DNA of 64,000 bases from Thauera aromatica K172 (lineage in GTDB: Bacteria > Pseudomonadota > Gammaproteobacteria > Burkholderiales > Rhodocyclaceae). This document shows, in pieces, positions 29,621 to 38,097 of the stretch. The stretch's first letter is position 1. The number at the start of each line of letters is the position of its first letter. Both the position numbers and the translations under genes were made by a program. The stretch is from contig NZ_CP028339.1 of NCBI RefSeq assembly GCF_003030465.1, positions 3,418,041 to 3,482,040 of the forward strand. Direction: 5' to 3'. The notes beneath the pieces were generated by a model, which was given only the letters and a program-made list of their open reading frames with translations, had not been told where the DNA came from and ran no database searches.

Positions 29621-30519
29621 CGCGGCGGCTCCTGCTCCGCCGAAGTCCCTGCCGCTTCATCCTCGCGCCCCTTGCGCGGCTGCTTGTAGCGGTTGTAGCC
29701 CCACAGATACTGCTGCGGACACTGCAGGATGAGGCGTTCGACTTCGCGGTTGATGGTCGCCACGTCGGCCTCCAGCTCGCCCGACAAGGCCTCGGCCGGC
29801 GCCTGCAGGCGGAACACGTAGCCTGCGCCGCGCGGCAGGCGCTCGGCCCAGGTGTAGATCACCCGCACGCCCTTGACCGCAGCCAGGCGCGCGGCGAGCG
29901 TCATCGTCCACGCCGGCTTGCCGAAGAACGGCGCCCACACGCCTTCACCGGCCCCCGGCACCTGGTCGGGCAGCATCCCCACCGCCTCGTGACTGCGCAG
30001 AGTCTTCACCAGCCTGCGCACCCCCGACACGTCGGCCGGCGCGGTGCGCATCCGGCCACGCGCGCGGCCGGCCTCCATCAGCGGCTGCAGCGCGGCCTTG
30101 CGCGGCGGACGATAGAGCACGGTGATCGGGATCTGCGCCGCGATGCACTGCGCGGTGATCTCGAAGCAGCCCAGGTGCGGCGTGATGAAGAGGATTCCGG
30201 CGCCTTCGGCGCGTGCCTGCTCGACCAGCTCCCAGCCTTCGGTGCGCACCGCGGCGGCCACCACCTCGGACGCCGGACGCAGCCAGAGGAAGGGCAGCTC
30301 GAGGGCCTGGCGGCCGGCTTCGGCGATCGCCGCGCGCCGCACCGCATCGTCCTCGCGGCCGAGAGCGTTGGCCAGGTTGGCGCGCAGGCGGCGGGCGTAG
30401 GACGGCGAAGCCCAGTAGGCGAGCCAGCCCATCCAGCCGCCGAGGCGGTGCAGCCAGGGCAAGGGCAGGCGCGAGAGCAGGCGGAAGAGGAGGTCGAGCA
30501 GCACGTCGGCGACTGGCAT
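29617..30519 (-). CDS. LpxL/HtrB-type lipid A acyltransferase (upstream copy)
   Basis: A 300-residue acyltransferase of the same family. The catalytic motif here is TPHLGCFE (H-x4-E), with [20 protein letters not shown] and the C-terminal [12 protein letters not shown]. First gene of the acyltransferase pair, transcribed divergently from metK. The C-terminus is charged and ends [15 protein letters not shown], which is dispensable-looking. Confidence 0.9.
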   Translation of the reverse strand: MPVADVLLDLLFRLLSRLPLPWLHRLGGWMGWLAYWASPSYARRLRANLANALGREDDAVRRAAIAEAGRQALELPFLWLRPASEVVAAAVRTEGWELVEQARAEGAGILFITPHLGCFEITAQCIAAQIPITVLYRPPRKAALQPLMEAGRARGRMRTAPADVSGVRRLVKTLRSHEAVGMLPDQVPGAGEGVWAPFFGKPAWTMTLAARLAAVKGVRVIYTWAERLPRGAGYVFRLQAPAEALSGELEADVATINREVERLILQCPQQYLWGYNRYKQPRKGREDEAAGTSAEQEPPR

Positions 30520-30667
30520 GGGGAGTTGCAGGACCCGAATGCTTACACAGCCGGCGATCCCGGTCTATAATCCGGCCTCACCGCCGAGTTAACTCGACAA
30601 CTTGCAGGGCGGTACGGCAGGCGCAGGCCGCCGGCAAAAATACTGCTAAAGCGTCGGCTGCTCGACG

Positions 30668-30715
30668 AAATCCCCGGAGCTGGCCGCAGACGCAAGGCCG
30701 ACAGCACGGGGATTT
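30668..30715 (+). promoter_or_regulatory. Structured metK leader hairpin
   Basis: In the leader of metK, AAATCCCC (30668-30675) can pair with GGGGATTT (30708-30715). Inside it GCTG/CAGC and GGCC/GGCC can extend the stem around a loop GCAGACGCAA. A T-rich stretch and then AAGGAG (the metK ribosome binding site) follow directly. It could be an attenuator or a metabolite-sensing leader. It does not match the SAM or SAH riboswitch consensus as far as can be seen by eye. Confidence 0.4.
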
Positions 30716-30737
30716 TGGTTTTTCAAGGAGTGGCACC

Positions 30738-31901
30738 ATGGCTGAATTTCTGTTTACGTCCGAATCGGTTTCCGAAGGCCATCCCGACAAGGTCGCCGAC
30801 CAGGTCTCCGACGGCGTGCTCGACGCCATCCTCGCCGACGACCCGAAGGCGCGCGTGGCCTGCGAGACCCTGGTGTCGACCGGTCTCGTCGTGATCTCGG
30901 GCGAGATCACCACCACCGCCCACCCCAACTACCGCGAGATCGCCCAGGAAGTCATCCGCCGCATCGGCTACGACAATTCCGACATCGGCTTCGACTACAA
31001 GAGCTGCGCGGTGCTGGCGGCGATCAACCGCCAGTCGCCCGACATCGCCCAGGGCGTGAACGAAGGCGAAGGTCTCGATCTCGACCAGGGCGCGGGCGAC
31101 CAGGGCCTGATGTTCGGCTACGCCACCGATGAAACCCCGAGCCTGATGCCGCTGCCGATCTACTACGCCCACCGCATCATGCAGCGCCAGGCCGAAGTGC
31201 GGAAGGACGGCCGCCTGCCGTGGCTGCGCCCGGACGCGAAGAGCCAGATTACGGTGAAGTACGTCGACGGCAAGCCGGTGGCGATCGACACCGTGGTGGT
31301 GTCCACCCAGCACCACCCGGACGTGTCGCACGCGCAGATTTCCGAAGCGGTGATCGAGGAAATCATCAAGCCGGTGCTGCCGAAGGAGCTGATGCAGGGC
31401 GACGTCCGCTACCTGATCAACCCCACCGGCCGTTTCGTCATCGGCGGCCCGCACGGCGACTGCGGCCTCACCGGGCGCAAGATCATCGTCGACACCTACG
31501 GCGGCGCCGCCCACCACGGCGGCGGCGCGTTCTCGGGCAAGGACCCGTCGAAGGTCGACCGCTCGGCCGCCTACGCCGGCCGCTACGTCGCCAAGAACGT
31601 CGTCGCTGCGGGCCTGGCGGCCAAGTGCGAAGTGCAGGTCGCCTACGCCATCGGCGTGGCGCGCCCGGTGTCGCTGATGGTCAACACCTTCGGTACCGGC
31701 AGGATCGCCGACGACCGCATCGCCGCCCTGATCGGCAAGCACTTCGACCTGCGCCCGAAGGCGATCATCCAGACCCTCGACCTGCTGCGCCCGATCTACT
31801 CCAAGACCGCCGCCTACGGCCACTTCGGCCGCGACGAGCCGGAGTTCACCTGGGAGCAGACCGACAAGGCCGCCGCGCTGCGCGCCGACGCCGGGCTGTA
31901 A
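30738..31901 (+). CDS. metK: S-adenosylmethionine synthetase
   Basis: A 387-residue MetK that makes SAM from methionine and ATP. Starts [21 protein letters not shown]; the signature [12 protein letters not shown] and the P-loop-like [19 protein letters not shown] are intact. AAGGAG is well placed ahead of the ATG. SAM is also the methyl donor for the many corrin methyltransferases further along, though there is no operon link. Confidence 0.97.
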   Translation: MAEFLFTSESVSEGHPDKVADQVSDGVLDAILADDPKARVACETLVSTGLVVISGEITTTAHPNYREIAQEVIRRIGYDNSDIGFDYKSCAVLAAINRQSPDIAQGVNEGEGLDLDQGAGDQGLMFGYATDETPSLMPLPIYYAHRIMQRQAEVRKDGRLPWLRPDAKSQITVKYVDGKPVAIDTVVVSTQHHPDVSHAQISEAVIEEIIKPVLPKELMQGDVRYLINPTGRFVIGGPHGDCGLTGRKIIVDTYGGAAHHGGGAFSGKDPSKVDRSAAYAGRYVAKNVVAAGLAAKCEVQVAYAIGVARPVSLMVNTFGTGRIADDRIAALIGKHFDLRPKAIIQTLDLLRPIYSKTAAYGHFGRDEPEFTWEQTDKAAALRADAGL

Positions 31902-31917
31902 GCGGCACCGTTTCATC

Positions 31918-31961
31918 GCCGCGGCGGCGGGCGGGATCGGACATCGCCTGCCGCCGCCGGC
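31918..31961 (+). terminator. GC-rich hairpin after metK, possible terminator
   Basis: A strong GC stem can form between about 31918-31933 and 31945-31961, starting 17 bp after the metK stop. There is no immediate T-run (a short TTTTT comes about 20 bp later), so it is not a canonical intrinsic terminator and may only be a 3' stabilising structure. Confidence 0.3.
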
Positions 31962-31996
31962 ATTCAGACCTCCATCAACGACTTTTTGTACCGCCC

Positions 31997-33070
31997 ATGC
32001 TCCAGCAAGTCCTGATGTTCGTCCTCGGTCTCGTCGTCCTCGTCGCCGGCGCGGAACTGCTGGTGCGCGGCGCCTCGCGGCTGGCGGTGTCCTTCGGCGT
32101 GTCGCCGCTGGTGGTGGGGCTGACCGTGGTCGCATTCGGCACCAGCGCACCGGAAATGGCGGTGTCGGTCGGCTCGGCGCTGGCCGGCAGCCCCGACCTG
32201 GCGATCGGCAACGTGGTCGGCAGCAACATCGCCAACATCCTGCTGATCCTGGGCATTTCGGCGCTGATCACGCCGCTGCTGGTGGACGAGCAGATCATCC
32301 GCCAGGAAATCCCGATCATGATCGGGGTCTCGGCGCTGCTCGTGGTGATGGCCCTCGACGGCCGGCTGAGCCTGCTCGAATCGGCGATTCTCTTCGGCCT
32401 CGTGCTGGCCTACACCGTGTTCCTGGTGGTGCAGTCGCGGCGCGCCTCGAAAGGGGTCCAGGACGAGTTCGAAACCGAACTCCCGACCTCGACCTGGGAC
32501 CGTCACTGGAGCGTGCAGCTGGCACTGATCGCGGTCGGCCTCGCGATGCTGGTGGTGGGCGCCGACTGGCTGGTCGATGCCGCAGTCGCCTTCGCCCGCG
32601 CCTTCGGCGTCAGCGACCTGGTGATCGGCCTCACCATCGTCGCCGTCGGCACTTCGATGCCCGAAATCGCCACTTCGATCGTCGCCGCGCTGCGCGGCCA
32701 GCGCGACATCGCCGTGGGCAACGTCGTCGGCAGCAACGTCTTCAACATCCTCGCCGTGCTCGGCGCCGCCGGCATCGCCTCGGGCGCCGGCCTGCCGGTC
32801 TCGGAGGCGGCGCGCAACTTCGACCTGTGGGTGATGCTCGCAGTCGCCTTCGCCTGCCTGCCGATCATGATCACCGGGCGCGAGATCGCACGCTGGGAAG
32901 GCGGCATCTTCCTCGGCTACTACGCCGCCTACACCGCCTGGCTGGCCCTCCAGGCTCAGCAGCACGCCAGCCTGCCCGCCGTCTCCAGCGTCATGCTCGG
33001 CTACGTGATGCCGCTCACCGTGATCACCCTGGTGGTCAGCATCGTGCGCCACAACGGCAGCCGGCGCTGA
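31997..33070 (+). CDS. CaCA-family calcium/sodium antiporter (YrbG type)
   Basis: A 357-residue inner-membrane exchanger of the CaCA superfamily. The two inverted alpha repeats are evident: VVAFGTSAPEMAVSVGSALAG with GNVVGSNIANILLILG, and VAVGTSMPEIATSIVAALRG with GNVVGSNVFNILAVLG; the Glu residues in each are the ion ligands. About ten membrane helices. It likely exports Ca2+ against Na+ or H+. Not linked to the B12 genes that follow. Confidence 0.93.
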   Translation: MLQQVLMFVLGLVVLVAGAELLVRGASRLAVSFGVSPLVVGLTVVAFGTSAPEMAVSVGSALAGSPDLAIGNVVGSNIANILLILGISALITPLLVDEQIIRQEIPIMIGVSALLVVMALDGRLSLLESAILFGLVLAYTVFLVVQSRRASKGVQDEFETELPTSTWDRHWSVQLALIAVGLAMLVVGADWLVDAAVAFARAFGVSDLVIGLTIVAVGTSMPEIATSIVAALRGQRDIAVGNVVGSNVFNILAVLGAAGIASGAGLPVSEAARNFDLWVMLAVAFACLPIMITGREIARWEGGIFLGYYAAYTAWLALQAQQHASLPAVSSVMLGYVMPLTVITLVVSIVRHNGSRR

Positions 33071-33192
33071 GCGAGCCGCGGGCCAATCCCGCCCCAGCCG
33101 GCACCGGGCGATCGAGGCCGGCGTCGGCAAAGCGCCGCAACCGCAGCGTCCGCCATCAACGGCTGCCCTCCGCCGCGGCGCTCCTCCGCCGC

Positions 33193-33221
33193 TTGCGAAA
33201 AATCCCCCGCCTCCATTAAGC
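33193..33221 (+). promoter_or_regulatory. Possible promoter ahead of the first cobalamin riboswitch
   Basis: TTGCGA (33193-33198) and TTAAGC (33216-33221) are separated by 17 bp, a sigma70-like spacing, and end a few bases before the riboswitch. It sits in the only AT-rich patch of the gap after the antiporter gene. Tentative. Confidence 0.3.
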
Positions 33222-33224
33222 TAG

Positions 33225-33430
33225 GCCCGCATTCGATCCGGGTGCTCCGCCCTGCAGCCGCAGGACGGAGTGAAACGGGAAGTCCGGTGACGCTGAAACC
33301 CACGCGTTTCAGCCAGTCCGGCGCAGCCCCCGCTGCTGTGAGCCTGACGACTCCGCCAACACGCCACTGAGCCTTGCGCTCGGGAAGGCCGGTGGACGAG
33401 GAAGAAGGCAAGCCAGAAGACCGGCCCGAT
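33225..33430 (+). promoter_or_regulatory. Cobalamin riboswitch (plus strand)
   Basis: The standard B12-riboswitch landmarks appear in order: GAAACGGGAA near 33272, the B12-box-like GCAGCCCCCGCTGCTGTGA at about 33323-33341, GCCACTGAG at 33363, CGGGAAGGC at 33381 and the closing GCCAGAAGACCGGCC at 33412-33426. Adenosylcobalamin binding is expected to shut down the downstream cbiM-cob operon. About 195 bp separate it from the cbiM start, room for an expression platform. Confidence 0.9.
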
Positions 33431-33625
33431 CGAGTTTCGTGATGTGTGACCCCGGGGTGAGGGTTCGATCCGACTGGTCTGCCGCCGGCCGCATGCGTCC
33501 GGCTTCCAGCCGAATCCGCTGTACATGCTGTCCGCCTGGTCGCGGCCCTGCCGCGCCACGGTTCCGTCCGCATGCCCCCCACGCCGGTGTCCGCATCCTT
33601 ATCGACGCACTCGTGGGGAGTCACC

Positions 33626-34264
33626 ATGCACATCGAACCGGGCATCCTTTCCGGCGCCAAGATCGCCGCCGCCAACCTCGCCGCCGCTTCACTCATCGCC
33701 GCCCAGGCGCCGCAGCTGCTCAGGAAACCGCAGCGCATCCTGCACACGCTACTCGCGGCGCTGTTCTTCTCCGTCTTCATGCAGAGCTTCCACCTGCCCG
33801 CGGGCGCGTCGGAGCTGCACTTCATCGGCGTGATGCCGATCTACCTGACGCTGGGCTTCATCCCCACCCTGCTCGGCTTCGGCCTCGGCCTGCTGCTGCA
33901 GGGCGTGATCTTCGAGCCCGCCGACCTGCTCCACCTGGGGGTGAACTTTCTGTCGCTCGCCGTGCCACTGCTCGCGCTGCACGCCACGCTGGGCCGCAAG
34001 CTCGCCGCCGGCGCCGCCACCAAGGTCGGCTCGGTGCTGAAGCTCGATGCCCGCTACTACGCCGGCGTCGCGCTGATGGTCGGCTTCTGGCTGGCGATGG
34101 GGGAAACCGCCACACCCTTCGCGGCGTGGATAAGCTTCGCCGCCGCCTACCTGCCGGTGGTGCTGATCGAGCCGGTGCTGACGGTGGCGGTGGTCCGGCT
34201 GCTGCAGTCGCAGGCCCACCGTCCGCTGGTCCGGCTCTGCTTCGCCGTCCCGGCGCGCGGCTGA
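33626..34264 (+). CDS. cbiM: CbiM-like energy-coupling-factor permease (cobalt/nickel uptake)
   Basis: A 212-residue membrane protein with about six helices that begins MHIEPGILSGAKIAAANLA, the CbiM/NikM-style start in which the N-terminal His and neighbouring residues coordinate the metal. It would be the substrate-specific component for Co2+. GGGGAG precedes the ATG at 33626; upstream in-frame codons add an unrelated leader. CbiN, CbiQ and CbiO are absent next to it. The stop overlaps cobM (TGATG). Confidence 0.8.
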   Translation: MHIEPGILSGAKIAAANLAAASLIAAQAPQLLRKPQRILHTLLAALFFSVFMQSFHLPAGASELHFIGVMPIYLTLGFIPTLLGFGLGLLLQGVIFEPADLLHLGVNFLSLAVPLLALHATLGRKLAAGAATKVGSVLKLDARYYAGVALMVGFWLAMGETATPFAAWISFAAAYLPVVLIEPVLTVAVVRLLQSQAHRPLVRLCFAVPARG

Positions 34265-35088
34265 TGAGCGGCCGGCCCGGCACGGTCTGGTTCGTCGGCG
34301 CCGGCCCCGGCGACCCGGACCTGATCACGGTGAAAGGCCGCCGCCTGCTCGAGCAGGCGGGCGCGATCCTGTTCGCCGGCTCACTGGTCGATCAGGCGGC
34401 GACGCAGCACGCGCCCGCCGGCTGCGCGATCCGTGACTCGAAGGACATGACCCTCGAGGCGATGAACGCCTGGCTGATCGACGCCTGCGCCCGTCACCGC
34501 ACCGTGGTGCGCCTGCAGACCGGCGACCCCGGCCTGTACGGCGCGCTCGTCGAGATGACCCGCCCGCTTGGCGCCGCCGGCATCCCCTGGCGGGTGGTGC
34601 CGGGCGTGTCCTCGGCGATGGCCGCGGCCGCGGCGGCCGGCGAGACCCTGACCCTGCCCGAGCTCACCCAGACCGTCATCCTCACCCGCGTCGCCGGCCG
34701 CACCCCGATGCCCGCGGGCGAGGAGCTGGAGGCGCTCGCCGCCCACCGCACGACGCTGTGCATCTTCTTGTCGATCACCCTGCTGCACGAGGTGCAGCGC
34801 GCGCTGCGCGCCGCCGGCTGGCCGGAGGAGGCGCCCATCGTGGTGGTGCACAAGGCGAGCTGGTCGGGCGCGGAGAAGATCGTGCGCGGCACGCTGGCCG
34901 ACATCAAGCGCCGCTGCCAGGACGAGAAGATCGCCAGCCAGGCCATGATCCTCGCCAGCCCCGCACTCGGCGCCCGCCTGTGGCCCGACATCGCGCGCTC
35001 GAAGCTCTACGACCCCGGCTTCGGCCACCGCTTCCGCAAGGCGGCCGCAGCCGTAGAGGCCACCGCGCCCACCGGAAATCCCACATGA
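34264..35088 (+). CDS. cobM: Precorrin-4 C11-methyltransferase
   Basis: A 274-residue SAM-dependent tetrapyrrole methylase (CobM/CbiF). Family motifs: VWFVGAGPGDPDLITVKG, LQTGDPGLYGALVEM, VVPGVSSAMAAAA and TVILTRVAGRTPMP, which is characteristic of the C11 enzyme. It methylates C11 of (cobalt-)precorrin-4. Start overlaps cbiM stop; its own stop overlaps cbiX, so translation is coupled throughout. Confidence 0.94.
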   Translation: MSGRPGTVWFVGAGPGDPDLITVKGRRLLEQAGAILFAGSLVDQAATQHAPAGCAIRDSKDMTLEAMNAWLIDACARHRTVVRLQTGDPGLYGALVEMTRPLGAAGIPWRVVPGVSSAMAAAAAAGETLTLPELTQTVILTRVAGRTPMPAGEELEALAAHRTTLCIFLSITLLHEVQRALRAAGWPEEAPIVVVHKASWSGAEKIVRGTLADIKRRCQDEKIASQAMILASPALGARLWPDIARSKLYDPGFGHRFRKAAAAVEATAPTGNPT

Positions 35089-36035
35089 ACGACACCGCCC
35101 TGCTCCTCGTCGGCCACGGCTCGCGCAAGCGCGAGGGCAACCAGGAGATCCTGCACTTCGCCGCGCAATGGCGCCAACGCCATCCCGGCTGGCGCATCGA
35201 GACCTGCTTCATCGAGCACGCCGAGGTGCTGCTCGACGAAGGCCTCGACCGCGCCGCGCACGACACCCGCCGCGTGCTCGCGATCCCCTTCATCCTCAAC
35301 GCCGCCGGCCACGTCAAGATGGAACTGCCGGCCGCGCTCGAGCGCGCCCGCGCGCGCCACCCCGGCGTCGACTTCGCCTGCACCCGTCACCTCGGCATGG
35401 GGCGCGAGCTCTTCGCCGTGCTGCGCGGCCAGCTCGATCGCCTGATGCGCCGGCTCGACCGGCCCGACCCTCGCACCACCGGCGTGGTGCTGCTCGGCCG
35501 CGGCTCCTCGGACGCCGGCGCCAACGGCGAGCTGGCGAAAATGGCGCGCTGGCTGTTCGAGGACGGCGACCACGAGCTGGTCGATCTCGCCTTCACCGGC
35601 GTGACCTGGCCGCGGCTCGAAACCGTGGTCCAGCGCCAGGCCCGACTCGGTATGACGCAGATCTGCATCGTGCCGGTGTATCTGTTCACCGGCGTGCTGA
35701 TGGAGCGCATCCGCGCCCAGGTCGAGCGCCTGCAGCGCCAGTACCCGCAGCTCGCCTTCGCCCTCGGCACCCACTTCGGCTTCGACGAGGGCATCTTCAC
35801 CCTGGTCGACGCGCGCGTGGCCGAGGGTTGCGCGGACGCCGACGGCGGAGGCGCCGGCCACGGCCTGCTCGAGTGCGACGGCTGCCGCTACCGCCTCGCC
35901 GCCGAGGACGAGCACCTGCACGACCACAGCCACACCGCCTGCGGCCACGCCCACGCCCACGCAAGCCACGGCAGCACCGCGGGACACGGCGCGGACGCGC
36001 ACGCCCACCCTCATCCCCACTCCGCCCACGCCTGA
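35085..36035 (+). CDS. cbiX: Sirohydrochlorin cobaltochelatase CbiX (long form, His-rich tail)
   Basis: A 316-residue chelatase that inserts Co2+ into sirohydrochlorin, the entry step of the cobalt-early pathway. Two CbiX repeats: LLLVGHGSRKREGN with FILNAAGHVKMELP, then VVLLGRGSSDAGAN with VYLFTGVLMERI. A DGCRYR/CDGC element follows, then a tail with 14 histidines in about 40 residues, probably for cobalt storage or delivery. The long form suggests an ancient duplication and fusion of CbiXS. Confidence 0.93.
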   Translation: MNDTALLLVGHGSRKREGNQEILHFAAQWRQRHPGWRIETCFIEHAEVLLDEGLDRAAHDTRRVLAIPFILNAAGHVKMELPAALERARARHPGVDFACTRHLGMGRELFAVLRGQLDRLMRRLDRPDPRTTGVVLLGRGSSDAGANGELAKMARWLFEDGDHELVDLAFTGVTWPRLETVVQRQARLGMTQICIVPVYLFTGVLMERIRAQVERLQRQYPQLAFALGTHFGFDEGIFTLVDARVAEGCADADGGGAGHGLLECDGCRYRLAAEDEHLHDHSHTACGHAHAHASHGSTAGHGADAHAHPHPHSAHA

Positions 36036-36051
36036 GCACGGAGGCCATCCC

Positions 36052-36732
36052 ATGCACGCCAACACCATCACCGAACAGCTCACCGCCGCCGGCCGTGCAA
36101 TCGAGCACGACTCCTTTTCCATCATCGACGCCGAGGCCGGGGCGCATGCCTACACCGCGGGGCAATGGCCGATCGTGCGCCGCATGATCCACGCCAACGC
36201 CGACTTCGAGTTCAACGGCCTCACCGAATTCCATCCGCATGCGATCGAGGCCGGGCTGGCGGCGGTCCTCGCCGGCGGCACGCCGATCGTCGCCGACGTC
36301 GAGATGATCTGCGTCGGGCTGTCGAAGGGCCGGCTCGCACACTTCGGCCTGCACCCCCACGAGTTCATCTCCGACCCCGACGTGATCGAGGCCGCGCGCA
36401 CCGCCGACACCACGCGCGCGGTGCAGGCGATGAAGAAGGCGCAGCGCCTCGGCCTGCTCGACGGCGCCATCGTCGGCATCGGCAACGCCCCCACCGCGCT
36501 GATCGAACTCGTGCGCCTGATCCGCGACGACGGCGTGCGCCCGGCGCTGGTCGTCGGCATGCCGGTCGGCTTCGTGTCGGCGGCCGAGTCCAAGGCGCTG
36601 CTCGCCGCGGTGGACGCGGTGCCGTGGATCACCATCCGCGGCCGCAAGGGCGGCTCCACCCTGGTCGTCGCCGCCCTCCACGCGTTGCTCGGCCTCGCCG
36701 AAAGCCGCCAGCTGCAAACCTCGCGGGCGTAA
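36052..36732 (+). CDS. cobH: Precorrin-8X methylmutase
   Basis: A 226-residue CobH/CbiC, which moves the C11 methyl to C12 to give cobyrinate (or hydrogenobyrinate). Seen: FSIIDAEAGAH, FEFNGLTEFHPHAIEAG with the likely catalytic His, and VGMPVGFVSAAESKALL. GGAGG-like ribosome binding site before ATG. Part of the riboswitch-controlled operon. Confidence 0.93.
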   Translation: MHANTITEQLTAAGRAIEHDSFSIIDAEAGAHAYTAGQWPIVRRMIHANADFEFNGLTEFHPHAIEAGLAAVLAGGTPIVADVEMICVGLSKGRLAHFGLHPHEFISDPDVIEAARTADTTRAVQAMKKAQRLGLLDGAIVGIGNAPTALIELVRLIRDDGVRPALVVGMPVGFVSAAESKALLAAVDAVPWITIRGRKGGSTLVVAALHALLGLAESRQLQTSRA

Positions 36733-36791
36733 GCCCGGACGCCACCGCGCACGGATATCCGACCGCCCGCAACCTCCTCCTGCCCTACCCG

Positions 36792-37952
36792 ATGGACACC
36801 TCCGCAGCGCCCCCCGACAAGATCCGCAAAGGCGACCGCCGTCGCCAGCGCGGCAACCGTACCGGCCTCACCACCGGCGCCACCGCCGCCGCCGCGGCAG
36901 CCGCGGCCACGCTCGGGCTGGTGCGCGGGACAGTACCCGAGCGGGTGGCGTGCGCGCTGCCCAACGGCATGCGGGCCGAGTTCGCCATCCTCGACGGTCG
37001 GGTGGAGCGGATCGACGCCACCGACTGCGCCCATGCGGTGGCGATCAAGGATGGCGGCGACGACCCCGACGCCACCCACGGTGCGCACATCACGGTGGAG
37101 GTCCGCCGCATCCCCGGCGGGGGCGGCGAAGTCGTGCTCGAGGGCGGCCCCGGCGTCGGCGTCGTGACCAGGCCGGGGCTGGGCCTCGAGGTGGGGGGGC
37201 CGGCGATCAACCCGGTGCCGCGGCGCAACATCGTCGCCAACGTCGCCGCCGCCGGCGCGGCCATCCTGCAGGCCGGTGACGGCCTGGCGGTGAGGATCTC
37301 GGTGCCCGGCGGCGAGGAGATGGCGAAGAAGACCCTCAACGCCCGCCTCGGCATCCTCGGCGGCATCAGCATCCTCGGCACCACCGGCATCGTGCGCCCG
37401 TTCTCCACCGCAGCCTGGCGCGCCAGCGTGGTGCAGGCGATCGAGGTCGCCGCGGCACAGGGGCAGACCACGCTGGTGCTGACCACCGGCGGGCGCACCG
37501 AGAAAGGCGCGATGCGCGTCTTCCCCGAGCTCGACCCGGCCTGCTTCGTCGAGTTCGGCGACTTCGTCAAGGCGGCGTTCACCACCGCAGTCAAGCTGGG
37601 CATGCGCCATATCGTGCTCGGCGCGATGGTCGGCAAGCTGACCAAGATCGCCCAGGGCCTGTCGGTAACCCACGCCTGGCGCGGCGAGATCGACCGCGCG
37701 CTGATCGCCGGCGCCGCTGCCGAGGTCGGTGCGCCACCTGCGCTGGTGGCCGAGATCCGCGCCGCCGAGACCGCCCGCTTCGCCGCCGAACGCCTCGCCG
37801 AGCTGGGCCTCGCGCCCGCCTTCCACCGTGCGCTGGCCGAGCGCGCGCTGCGCAGCCTGCGTGAACGCTACCCCGGCCCGCACCGCCTCACCGTGCTCGC
37901 CTGCAACTTCGAGGGCGCGCCGATCGTGAGCATCGACGAGGACGCGCCGTGA
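36792..37952 (+). CDS. cbiD: Cobalt-precorrin-5B C1-methyltransferase
   Basis: A 386-residue CbiD, the methylase used by the cobalt-early (anaerobic-type) pathway. N-terminal GNRTGLTTGATAAAAA and central GPAINPVPRRNIVANV, LGGISILGTTGIVRPFS and LTTGGRTEKGAM are diagnostic. Together with CbiX and CbiG it places the ring-contraction chemistry on the cobalt-early route. The ATG at 36792 is used; 60 bp follow the cobH stop. Confidence 0.94.
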   Translation: MDTSAAPPDKIRKGDRRRQRGNRTGLTTGATAAAAAAAATLGLVRGTVPERVACALPNGMRAEFAILDGRVERIDATDCAHAVAIKDGGDDPDATHGAHITVEVRRIPGGGGEVVLEGGPGVGVVTRPGLGLEVGGPAINPVPRRNIVANVAAAGAAILQAGDGLAVRISVPGGEEMAKKTLNARLGILGGISILGTTGIVRPFSTAAWRASVVQAIEVAAAQGQTTLVLTTGGRTEKGAMRVFPELDPACFVEFGDFVKAAFTTAVKLGMRHIVLGAMVGKLTKIAQGLSVTHAWRGEIDRALIAGAAAEVGAPPALVAEIRAAETARFAAERLAELGLAPAFHRALAERALRSLRERYPGPHRLTVLACNFEGAPIVSIDEDAP

Positions 37953-38097
37953 GCCGACGCAGGGCCTCCTCCCCCATCGCCGGCCGCACACCGGCCGCAT
38001 CGCCATGGCCCGCGCCGCACTCCGGCGGCGGCCAGACCCCGGCGGCAACGGCCGCCGTTACCCGCTTTTGCACCGCCATGCCCGCCGCAGCGGACCG

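Noticed and set aside
30590-30720. SAM or SAH riboswitch upstream of metK
   Set aside because: A strong hairpin is present, but the conserved riboswitch sequence elements could not be matched; reported only as a structured leader.
36150-38048. 632-codon minus-strand frame opposite cobH and cbiD
   Set aside because: Shadow of two well-supported B12 genes; no start site or motifs.
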